From: Bacillota bacterium
Lineage (GTDB): Bacteria; Bacillota; Sulfobacillia; Sulfobacillales; Sulfobacillaceae
NCBI GenBank assembly: GCA_021820675.1
Contig: JAKADI010000117.1
Span: forward strand, 1-6,118
DNA length: 6,118 bases
Direction of reading: 5' to 3'
Both the position numbers and the translations under genes were made by a program. Each line of letters opens with the position of its first letter. The stretch's first letter is position 1. Of the stretch, positions 1 to 4,768 are shown piece by piece. The notes beneath the pieces are model-generated. The model searched no databases. It saw only the letters and a list, made by a program, of their open reading frames with translations, and was not told the origin of the DNA.

Positions 1-504
1 CAGCAGGATCGTTCCATCCACCACCAGCGCGCCGAGAGCGCTATAGAGGGGCGGTGCGCCAAAAACAGACATGCCCACCGTAATTCCAATAAATTCAGTG
101 ACCAGGGTTAGCAGGTTGGCAATGACCAAATCAATCAATGAAAACCAACCCCAAAAAGCGCCATATCGCCCCCAAATCATTTCAGCATGGCCACGGTGAG
201 CCACTGCGCCCAGACGCACGGTCATCTCCTGAACAAGATAGGCAATCACGCCACCCACTACTAAGGCCGGAACAAAAAATCCGATTCCGTACGTGGCTCC
301 GGTTTGGGCATACGTAATGACACCGCCCGCGTCATTATCAGCAATCATCACGAGAATTCCGGGTCCAATTAAGGTCAACAATAACAATAAACGCTTGGTC
401 CAATGAGGTGATTGGCGCAATAATGCCACGCGCGCTTGGTCTTCCGCACGAATACGTGCGTCATCCCACGCCGGAGTGGCGGCAAAGGCAATCTTTTTCG
501 GCAT
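1..504 (-). CDS. NRAMP-related divalent metal (probably Mg2+) transporter, N-terminal 168 residues; 3' part outside window
   Basis: This is an integral membrane transporter of the NRAMP (SLC11) superfamily, likely importing Mg2+ in this branch. The 168 visible residues have a hydrophilic N-terminus (1-37), then TM1 (about 38-60) with the GPG-I-L lead-in and the unwound-helix motif D58-A59-G60-G61, followed by T-Y-A-Q-T-G-A. TM2 is about 74-97, TM3 about 117-140, and TM4 begins near 152. Classical Mn/Fe NRAMP proteins carry DPGN at the TM1 position; here Pro is Ala and Asn is Gly, as in divergent NRAMP-related proteins. The M-box riboswitch in its leader independently points to magnesium: NRAMP-related genes under M-box control are known to move Mg2+ in clostridia. 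The ATG at 504 has a purine run (513-519, GAGGGGG) 8 bases upstream, buried in a hairpin. The frame is open to base 1, so the rest of the about 400-residue protein is missing. Family call is firm; substrate is inferred. Confidence 0.88.
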   Translation of the reverse strand, partial: MPKKIAFAATPAWDDARIRAEDQARVALLRQSPHWTKRLLLLLTLIGPGILVMIADNDAGGVITYAQTGATYGIGFFVPALVVGGVIAYLVQEMTVRLGAVAHRGHAEMIWGRYGAFWGWFSLIDLVIANLLTLVTEFIGITVGMSVFGAPPLYSALGALVVDGTILL

Positions 505-510
505 TTTGGT

Positions 511-538
511 ATCCCCCTCGGCTTCTTCCGAGGGGGAT
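511..538 (-). promoter_or_regulatory. Hairpin sequestering the Shine-Dalgarno of the NRAMP-related gene
   Basis: A perfect 11-bp, GC-rich inverted repeat: arm 538-528 (ATCCCCCTCGG) pairs with arm 521-511 (CCGAGGGGGAT) around a 6-base loop. The second arm contains the only purine-rich ribosome site for the ATG at 504, so the folded form should block initiation. No U-run follows on either strand, so it is not an intrinsic terminator. The inverted repeat is directly visible; the effect on translation is inferred. Confidence 0.7.
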
Positions 539-570
539 GACAGCAACAGCTAAGGACAGCCCTCGGAAGA
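524..570 (-). promoter_or_regulatory. Alternative hairpin that would release the Shine-Dalgarno (anti-sequester)
   Basis: The segment 570-560 (TCTTCCGAGGG) is perfectly complementary over 11 bp to 534-524 (CCCTCGGAAGA), with a 25-base loop. Seven of those 11 bases (534-528) also form the arm that hides the ribosome site in the 511-538 hairpin, so the two folds cannot coexist. In this second fold the ribosome site at 513-519 is single-stranded. The releasing arm is transcribed first, so this fold could form first and later be displaced by the shorter-loop hairpin. Pairing is seen; switching is inferred. Confidence 0.55.
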
Positions 571-636
571 GCATAGAAAAATATTGTTCTTTTGTAAAAA
601 CCCGAACCGTCTATGGCCTCCTGGGTCTGTATTCAC
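550..636 (-). CDS. Candidate 28-residue leader peptide in the transporter mRNA leader
   Basis: A short open frame starts at GTG 636 and stops at TAG 552-550. It lies 9 bases behind a strong ribosome site AAGGAGG (652-646), better than the one of the transporter itself. The peptide begins M-N-T-D-P-G-G-H-R-R and ends S-S-E-G-C-P before the stop. It has an Asp-Pro pair at residues 4-5 and a Pro codon directly before the stop, features associated with ribosome destabilisation or slow termination in other leaders such as MgtL and TnaC. The last codons run through the releasing arm 560-570, so translating ribosomes would cover it. The same ribosome site could instead serve a TTG at 640 in another frame, giving a 9-codon peptide ending R-P-R-R-P (stop 613-611) with AGA, AGG, AGG arginine codons. 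A frame this short can occur by chance; the ribosome site and its position are the support. Confidence 0.35.
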   Translation of the reverse strand: MNTDPGGHRRFGFLQKNNIFLCSSEGCP

Positions 637-645
637 CCAATGTAC

Positions 646-652
646 CCTCCTT
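646..652 (-). promoter_or_regulatory. Strong ribosome-binding site AAGGAGG inside the leader
   Basis: AAGGAGG, nearly the full complement of the 16S rRNA tail, lies downstream of the riboswitch terminator and about 140 bases before the transporter ATG, too far to serve it. It is 5 bases from a TTG (640) and 9 bases from a GTG (636). A second AGGAGG (622-617) lies just inside the short frame with no start codon at a useful distance. Confidence 0.5.
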
Positions 653-666
653 ATCTGTCACGCCAC

Positions 667-700
667 AGAAGAAAGTCCTCTTGCATTCCAGCAAGAGGAC
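667..700 (-). terminator. Riboswitch-controlled intrinsic terminator
   Basis: A perfect 10-bp hairpin: 700-691 (GTCCTCTTGC) pairs with 684-675 (GCAAGAGGAC) around a 6-base loop, followed by the U-rich tract TTTCTTCT (674-667). It lies 17 bases after the M-box P1 helix, the standard place for an M-box expression platform. With Mg2+ bound, the aptamer should leave this hairpin free to form and stop transcription before the transporter gene. Confidence 0.88.
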
Positions 701-724
701 AAGGTAATATACCGCTATCCCCCT
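694..724 (-). promoter_or_regulatory. Antiterminator overlapping M-box P1
   Basis: AGGGGG (724-719), which holds most of the 3' strand of P1, can also pair with UCCUCU (699-694) in the 5' arm of the terminator (6 pairs, two of them G-U). A small GGUA/UACC hairpin (713-710 with 706-703) nests inside. When Mg2+ is low and P1 opens, this fold would break the terminator. It is the expected logic for an M-box off-switch; pairings were found by eye and not folded energetically. Confidence 0.6.
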
Positions 725-880
725 GGTGGAGCTTTGGCACCACATCACGTAAGAATCCCAAAGGATTCAGCCACGTTGGAAGAAGCCTTAATCCGGCAAC
801 CTCTGTTCTACTCCTTAGCGTCTTTGGACGGTTCGGAGCAGTGGCCTATGTTGAATGTAGACGCCTCGCCTAACGAGGAC
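717..880 (-). ncRNA. M-box (ykoK leader) magnesium riboswitch aptamer
   Basis: This cis-acting RNA folds compactly when Mg2+ is plentiful and shuts off a downstream Mg2+ transporter. Diagnostic blocks match the Bacillus subtilis mgtE M-box, recalled from memory, in order: CGTTAGGCGAGGC (876-864), GTCCAAAGACGCTAAGGAG (828-810), GAACAGAGG further on, GTGGCTGAATCC in the distal helix, and GTGCCAAAGCTCCACC (740-725) near the 3' end. P1 is formed by GUCCUC (880-875) with GGGGAU (722-717). Length (about 165 nt) is normal. A promoter lies just upstream and a terminator just downstream. The target, an NRAMP-related gene, is a known but less common M-box client than mgtE or corA. Confidence 0.95.
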
Positions 881-901
881 CATATTTACTTTTGTACTTT
901 T

Positions 902-931
902 ACTATATGCAAGTCTCGGCCGGTATGTCAA
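902..931 (-). promoter_or_regulatory. Sigma-A type promoter of the M-box/transporter unit
   Basis: TTGACA (931-926) is a perfect -35 box, followed after 18 bases by TATAGT (907-902) as -10. Transcription would start near 895, about 15 bases before the M-box P1 helix, giving a leader of about 390 bases. This makes the transporter its own transcription unit, separate from the gene ending at 1007. Confidence 0.82.
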
Positions 932-984
932 TGGATGATCACGTAAATGCTCGAAAATTTATGCCCAGGGGTAAGAAGTGGCCC

Positions 985-1006
985 AAAAGCCCCTTAAACG
1001 GCTCTT
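985..1006 (-). terminator. Possible weak terminator after the ketopantoate-reductase-like gene
   Basis: Directly after the stop at 1007, AAGAGCC (1006-1000) can pair with GGCTTTT (991-985) around an 8-base loop. The T-run is only four bases and forms part of the stem. It is the sole candidate terminator between the upstream operon and the M-box promoter, and a weak one. Confidence 0.3.
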
Positions 1007-1789
1007 CTAATGCCGTGCGGAAATTCTTTGGCGTTTGCCTATCATATACGCTTGAGGTACCTTCACACCGACATCTTCGGCATAGGCCAAGAATCGCTCC
1101 AGCCGCCTTTTGGCGCTGCGCCCCCCTGCACCATGGTTCGGGTCCGCCGTCAATGCCTGCTTAATTCGTCTGGTGATATCAAGCGCATCAAAATTCTGGC
1201 CGATAATCGCTTCTTGTACCGCAATACTTTCCTCGATGAGCGCCTCAACGAGGGAGGCATGATCGGTCAGCAATGCCCCTGTCGTCACGGACCCGACGTC
1301 CAGACCAGCAATATTCACGGTCCAAATATAGGCGTTTTTGGCAATAAGTTCGGTTAACATGGCCGTGTTCCCCGAAGCTATCTCGCAGGGAATCGCCAAG
1401 CTGTCCATGGCACATTTGATCACATCTTGCTGCGGACCATAGACGATGGATGGCAACAAGGGGGTAATGGGTTTACCCGGCTTGCGCTCGAACCAGACCA
1501 CAAAGACCGTAGGATTGGCTACGCCCTGTGTTATCCACTGGGGCGGCAATAACTCATTTTGCAGCAAGACCACAGTCGGCTCAACCTTCCACTTCCGTGG
1601 GAGCATGTCCAAAGCCCCTGGCAAGTCATCTTCCCCTGTCGCCACAATAACCGTCTGGGGATTGACAGTGGCATCAATGGCACTGCCGCGAAGAATCGGA
1701 GTGACGGTCTTTCCACACATTAAAAGGCCTTCCCCAAGGGTGCGCCCCAACTGTCCCATTCCCACGATTACGGCGGTTTTCGTAGTCAT
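1007..1789 (-). CDS. Ketopantoate reductase-like NAD(P)-dependent oxidoreductase
   Basis: A cytosolic Rossmann-fold protein of 260 residues resembling 2-dehydropantoate 2-reductase (PanE/ApbA). The N-terminal nucleotide-binding glycines are G10-x-G12-x-x-G15 right after a hydrophobic strand. Q-N78-E-L fits the conserved substrate/cofactor Asn region, and the helical C-terminal half has E-L-I-A-K151, aligning with the catalytic Lys of E. coli PanE. The usual Asn four residues after that Lys is Ile155, while Asn159 fits a second conserved Asn. E231 may match the substrate-binding Glu. The protein is about 40 residues shorter than typical PanE, with a condensed first half. With these changes and no pan genes nearby, the true substrate may not be ketopantoate; another short-chain 2-oxoacid or an imine is possible. 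ATG 1789 has AGGAG 7 bases upstream. It sits 25 bases after the diguanylate cyclase gene, as the last gene of the run. Confidence 0.65.
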   Translation of the reverse strand: MTTKTAVIVGMGQLGRTLGEGLLMCGKTVTPILRGSAIDATVNPQTVIVATGEDDLPGALDMLPRKWKVEPTVVLLQNELLPPQWITQGVANPTVFVVWFERKPGKPITPLLPSIVYGPQQDVIKCAMDSLAIPCEIASGNTAMLTELIAKNAYIWTVNIAGLDVGSVTTGALLTDHASLVEALIEESIAVQEAIIGQNFDALDITRRIKQALTADPNHGAGGRSAKRRLERFLAYAEDVGVKVPQAYMIGKRQRISARH

Positions 1790-1814
1790 ACGTCCACTCC
1801 TATCTCGTAAAATT

Positions 1815-2819
1815 TTAAGTATTGCGCACTTTATCGTGATAGAGCCGTCTGTCGGCAGCGCGATAAATTTCCTTCAGGGTTGTCCCGTCTTGACCCCAAA
1901 TGGCCCAGCCCACACTCACTGACACCTTGTCAACCTGACAGGACACCGTGTCTTTTAAGCGGGAAACAATATGCGGCGCCAAATCTTTAGGGCATTGGAG
2001 CATGATGACAAATTCGTCGCCGCCCCATCGGCCGCAGATATCTCCTTCCCGCAGATTGGCCGATAAAACTTGGGCCACCTCCTTTAAGACCCGGTCACCT
2101 TGCGGGTGGCCGTGTTGATCGTTAATGGCCTTAAAGTGATCGACATCAAAAATCGCAAAAATCCAGTTGTCGGCGGCCGCCGATCTAAGCTCCGCTAGCG
2201 TCCTAATACGCACGGTGGCTCCCCGCCTATTGTAAATACCCGTCAGGGGATCTCGCTGACTGGCTTCTTCAGCGGCTCGCCGGTAACGCAATAATTCCAT
2301 CACGAGAGACAGCTGCTCGACCACTAAACTCATAACCAGGCTATCATCAGTCTTCAAATTCCGACGGTATAGAACCATCATCCCAGCCGGCACTTCCCCA
2401 ATTTTAATGATCCATGAACCGCCGGTCTGAATTCCCCGATCCCGCCACTGAGCCTTTACGGCACCAGGAACGCTCTCGCGGGTTAACCACTGTTCACTCG
2501 CGCTATCAGCGAGATTGGCGTTTAGGTGAAATGTGCGGTCAACGTCTTGCTGTAATTCATCCGCCGTGCCGTGCAAATCGCCCCAGGGACTATAGACGCG
2601 GAAGGACCGCTCCCCTTCGCCCAAAGACACGGCCTTTTTAAAGACAAAGTAGCCGCTATCCACATGATAGTGACCTCGCAGCATATCCTTTACATGCTCA
2701 AACAATTCGAGTCCCCGTTTCACCGTGGCCCAATTGCGTGACTCTCGTATCAGCGTAATAAGGGCGGGTTGCAGGTCTCGGTTTTCCAAGTTCGCATAAT
2801 CCTTTCCTGTCTTGTCCAT
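1815..2819 (-). CDS. Diguanylate cyclase with GGDEF domain and N-terminal GAF-like region
   Basis: Makes cyclic di-GMP from two GTP. The C-terminal GGDEF domain spans about residues 180-334 of 334: D190-P-L-T-G entry motif, F-D225-V-D-H-F-K230 metal and phosphate residues, and the intact active-site signature R-W-G-G-D-E-F with GGDEF at 266-270. R257-E-G-D260 lies five residues before it, the inhibitory I-site, so product feedback is expected. Residues 1-170 are soluble, with no signal peptide or membrane helix, and look like a degenerate GAF-type sensor. They end in a helical stretch (about 160-188) of the sort that links sensors to GGDEF dimers. The ligand is unknown. The ATG at 2819 has no clear ribosome site and lies one codon after the patatin stop, in the same frame, so translation is probably coupled to the upstream gene. 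Confidence 0.93.
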   Translation of the reverse strand: MDKTGKDYANLENRDLQPALITLIRESRNWATVKRGLELFEHVKDMLRGHYHVDSGYFVFKKAVSLGEGERSFRVYSPWGDLHGTADELQQDVDRTFHLNANLADSASEQWLTRESVPGAVKAQWRDRGIQTGGSWIIKIGEVPAGMMVLYRRNLKTDDSLVMSLVVEQLSLVMELLRYRRAAEEASQRDPLTGIYNRRGATVRIRTLAELRSAAADNWIFAIFDVDHFKAINDQHGHPQGDRVLKEVAQVLSANLREGDICGRWGGDEFVIMLQCPKDLAPHIVSRLKDTVSCQVDKVSVSVGWAIWGQDGTTLKEIYRAADRRLYHDKVRNT

Positions 2820-2822
2820 CCA

Positions 2823-3698
2823 TCATTCGCCGTGATGATCAAATTCGGCTATAATCTCTGCCTGCCGTTCCATGGCCTTTTCGTAACCGGATCGAATAAT
2901 GTGGGGAATACGCGCCATATCCGCATTGTGGTCCATCTCCAACCGTACCACAAGATGAGGAATTGTCACGCTTTTCTTCTTTAACACCGTCATATGATGA
3001 ATGGCGGCGGCTACGCTAGCATTGAGAACCTGTAAGAGATGCGGGCTTGGCGTGGGAACCTTCCATCTGAGGGGCTCATCAATCCATAGCCCCAATGCAT
3101 AGGTTGCTCCCGCGGCTTGAGCCACGTCTAAAGGAAAATCGTCTGTCATGCCTCCGTCCACCAATATCATATCGGCTATACGCTCTGGTGGGAAGAAGCC
3201 GGGAATGGCCGCTGAAGCCCGAAGCGCCGGAAAAATTTCTTGTTCCTTGCCGTCAACCCAATAGACATAGGGTAGTTGCGAGAAAGCCGGGGGAACTGAG
3301 GAACCAAATACCACGCTCGTGCGGTGAGTTAAGGAGGTGGCCACGACATATATCGGAATTTGAACATCCGCGAAGGTTTTCTGACCAACATGTTGACGGA
3401 GTTTGTTCCAAAACGGCTCCGGATCCAAGATGGATTCGGCCAGGGTATGGCGGGTTAACAATGTCCGCCCCATCCGCCGCCAATTCCAAATCATGTCTTT
3501 GCGCCGGATCGTTACGGCCAAATCGCGAAGTTCGGACGCGGTCCATCCCAAAGCGTACAACGCTCCAATGATCGACCCCGACGAGGTTCCCACGATTAAA
3601 TCGGGACGCAAGTTCATTTCCTCCAAAGCCTGGAAAATACCTATGGCCGCAACCCCAAGAATTCCGCCGCCCCCCAAAACGACCGCCCGCATGGCCAT
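2823..3698 (-). CDS. Patatin-like phospholipase (acyl hydrolase)
   Basis: A Ser-Asp dyad lipid acyl hydrolase, 291 residues from the chosen start. Motifs in order: oxyanion-hole glycines G9-G-G-G-I-L-G15 right after the first strand; nucleophile elbow G37-T-S39-S-G41 with Ser39; A-S-A-A-I-P-G-F-F-P-P (161-171), typical of the family; and catalytic Asp181 in D-G-G. The oxyanion loop has Leu where Arg is common. No signal peptide or membrane helix, so a cytosolic, possibly membrane-surface enzyme is likely. The frame stays open to a GTG at 3836, but that start would overlap the preceding gene by 80 bases and add 46 residues without family character. ATG 3698 (or 3692), with GGATGGGGG just upstream, gives the usual compact N-terminus. 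The physiological lipid cannot be told from sequence; the RssA-like bacterial group is the nearest fit. Confidence 0.88.
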   Translation of the reverse strand: MAMRAVVLGGGGILGVAAIGIFQALEEMNLRPDLIVGTSSGSIIGALYALGWTASELRDLAVTIRRKDMIWNWRRMGRTLLTRHTLAESILDPEPFWNKLRQHVGQKTFADVQIPIYVVATSLTHRTSVVFGSSVPPAFSQLPYVYWVDGKEQEIFPALRASAAIPGFFPPERIADMILVDGGMTDDFPLDVAQAAGATYALGLWIDEPLRWKVPTPSPHLLQVLNASVAAAIHHMTVLKKKSVTIPHLVVRLEMDHNADMARIPHIIRSGYEKAMERQAEIIAEFDHHGE

Positions 3699-3756
3699 CT
3701 GCCCCCATCCATTCCCGCTAGTCTTTACATGATATGCAAGAATGCGAAGAAAAAAA

Positions 3757-4098
3757 TCATGGGGACGGTAAATCCCTAGACGCAAGAATCCAAGGGCCAA
3801 GTTTTCGAGCCATAGCCGAGTTCGCCCATAAGTCACGGATACCGAGGTTCCTCGCCATTTGAAACCGATTGTGGTCTACATGCGGTCCGAAACCAGCCAC
3901 ATGGGGAATCTTTGCGACCCATGTCAGGTCGTCCTCGTTTAACAATGACAAATCCACCACCGCTAAAGAGGGGGGCTCGCGGTTGACAAGGGATTGAAAT
4001 TCCCGGGAGGTGTGGCAAATCGTGACTGCTTCATCTACCGTTTTGCCAATTTCAATAATGCGATCAGCGAAAAATAAATCCGCGACGAGTGCTACCAT
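3757..4098 (-). CDS. Receiver-like (pseudo-response-regulator) small protein, function unknown
   Basis: A 113-residue soluble protein. Alternating hydrophobic strands and helices suggest a CheY-like fold: strand V-A-L-V-A-D (2-7), helix, strand S-L-A-V-V-D49-L at the place of the phospho-acceptor, then V-A-G-F-G-P-H-V-D (67-75), and a helix/strand A-R-N-L-G-I-R-D-L-W (82-91) typical of the receiver C-terminal half. The acidic pair of true receivers after strand 1 is absent, as is an obvious conserved Lys, so phosphorylation is doubtful. Similar short proteins with G-F-G-P-H-V-D are, from memory, usually annotated as hypothetical. ATG 4098 is chosen because AAGGAG lies 10 bases upstream and the nth stop is one base away; a longer version from 4209 would overlap nth by 110 bases. 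Probable role: a protein-protein module in the nth-patatin-GGDEF operon. The exact function is unknown. Confidence 0.7.
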   Translation of the reverse strand: MVALVADLFFADRIIEIGKTVDEAVTICHTSREFQSLVNREPPSLAVVDLSLLNEDDLTWVAKIPHVAGFGPHVDHNRFQMARNLGIRDLWANSAMARKLGPWILASRDLPSP

Positions 4099-4099
4099 C

Positions 4100-4768
4100 T
4101 CAGCTTGACTCCTTCTTCTTCCTAGCCGGCACTCCCATTTGAGGGCACAAGGCTTGAACCGGACACGTGTCACATTGTGGCTTTCGAGCCGTGCACACCC
4201 GCCTGCCATGATAGATGAGCCAGTGATGGGCTTGGGACCAAAGAGGCTTCGGTATCATCCGCATCAAATCTTCCTCCGTCCCCAGGACATCTTTGGCATG
4301 AGACCAGCCCAACCGATGGGCCAAACGAAAGACATGGGTGTCTACAGCAATGGCGTCGACCCCAAAACAATTAGCCAGGAGGACATTAGCGGTCTTTCTG
4401 CCAACACCCGGCAATTTCATCAAGAGGTCCCGATCCGCCGGAACGGTTCCTCCAAAGTCCCGAACAATAATTTGCGCGCTCGCAATCAGATTGCGGGCCT
4501 TGCTGTGAAAAAGCCCGCAATCTTGGATCAGCCTTTCAACTTCTGGAACGACGGCTGTGGCCAGGTCCTTAGGTGCGGGATATCGCGAAAATATTCGCGG
4601 GGTAATCATATTGACCCGTTTATCCGTGCACTGCGCCGATAAGAGTGTTGCCACGAGTAACTGCCATGGGCCGTCATGGACCAACTCCGTTGCGGGGTTG
4701 GGATAGAGTTCCGAAAAGATCCGCAAAATCTCGTTAACTGACGCCTTAACACGCGACGGCTTACCCAC
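4100..4768 (-). CDS. nth: Endonuclease III, DNA glycosylase/AP lyase
   Basis: Removes oxidised pyrimidines and cleaves at abasic sites in base excision repair. At 222 residues it has standard length. The helix-hairpin-helix is L-P-G121-V-G-R-K125-T-A-N with catalytic Lys125; the catalytic Asp143 is in A-V-D-T-H-V. The C-terminal [4Fe-4S] cluster ligands are C192-x6-C199-x2-C202-x5-C208, all intact. The early L-L-S-A-Q-C-T-D motif (42-49) is also typical. The start is GTG 4768, overlapping the end of bcp by 8 bases, with only a weak GGTGGG upstream, so translational coupling to bcp is likely. The C-terminus is a Lys-rich tail (K-K-K-E-S-S) whose codons also supply the ribosome site for the next gene. 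Pairing with a peroxiredoxin suggests a shared oxidative-damage context. Confidence 0.96.
   Translation of the reverse strand: MGKPSRVKASVNEILRIFSELYPNPATELVHDGPWQLLVATLLSAQCTDKRVNMITPRIFSRYPAPKDLATAVVPEVERLIQDCGLFHSKARNLIASAQIIVRDFGGTVPADRDLLMKLPGVGRKTANVLLANCFGVDAIAVDTHVFRLAHRLGWSHAKDVLGTEEDLMRMIPKPLWSQAHHWLIYHGRRVCTARKPQCDTCPVQALCPQMGVPARKKKESS

Noticed and set aside
511..538. Perfect hairpin as an intrinsic terminator
   Set aside because: No U-run follows on either strand; its second arm contains the ribosome site, so a translational role fits better.
464..574. 37-codon frame from ATG 574 running across both hairpins into the transporter start
   Set aside because: No ribosome site precedes it, and the overlap with the real gene in another frame looks incidental.
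717..880. yybP-ykoY manganese riboswitch, considered because of the NRAMP-type gene
   Set aside because: The conserved blocks (GTTAGG-GAGGC, CCAAAGACGC, GTGC-AAAGCTC) are those of the M-box.
408..1357. Plus-strand open frames across the leader and the start of the operon tail
   Set aside because: They lack ribosome sites and recognisable protein character and lie opposite the riboswitch and real genes.
3699..3756. Possible promoter in the 58-base gap before the patatin gene (CATGAT...ATCATG repeat and an AT-rich tract)
   Set aside because: No -35/-10 pair with acceptable spacing could be read; the six-base repeat is likely chance.
3699..3836. 46-residue N-terminal extension of the patatin gene from GTG 3836
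   Set aside because: It would overlap the preceding gene by 80 bases, its ribosome site is poor, and patatin family proteins normally begin just before the oxyanion glycines.
4099..4209. Longer N-terminus of the receiver-like gene from a start near 4209
   Set aside because: It would overlap the nth cluster-ligand codons by 110 bases, while ATG 4098 has a good ribosome site and sits one base after the nth stop.
4139..4642. Plus-strand 167-codon frame opposite nth
   Set aside because: Antisense shadow of a strongly conserved gene; composition is not protein-like.
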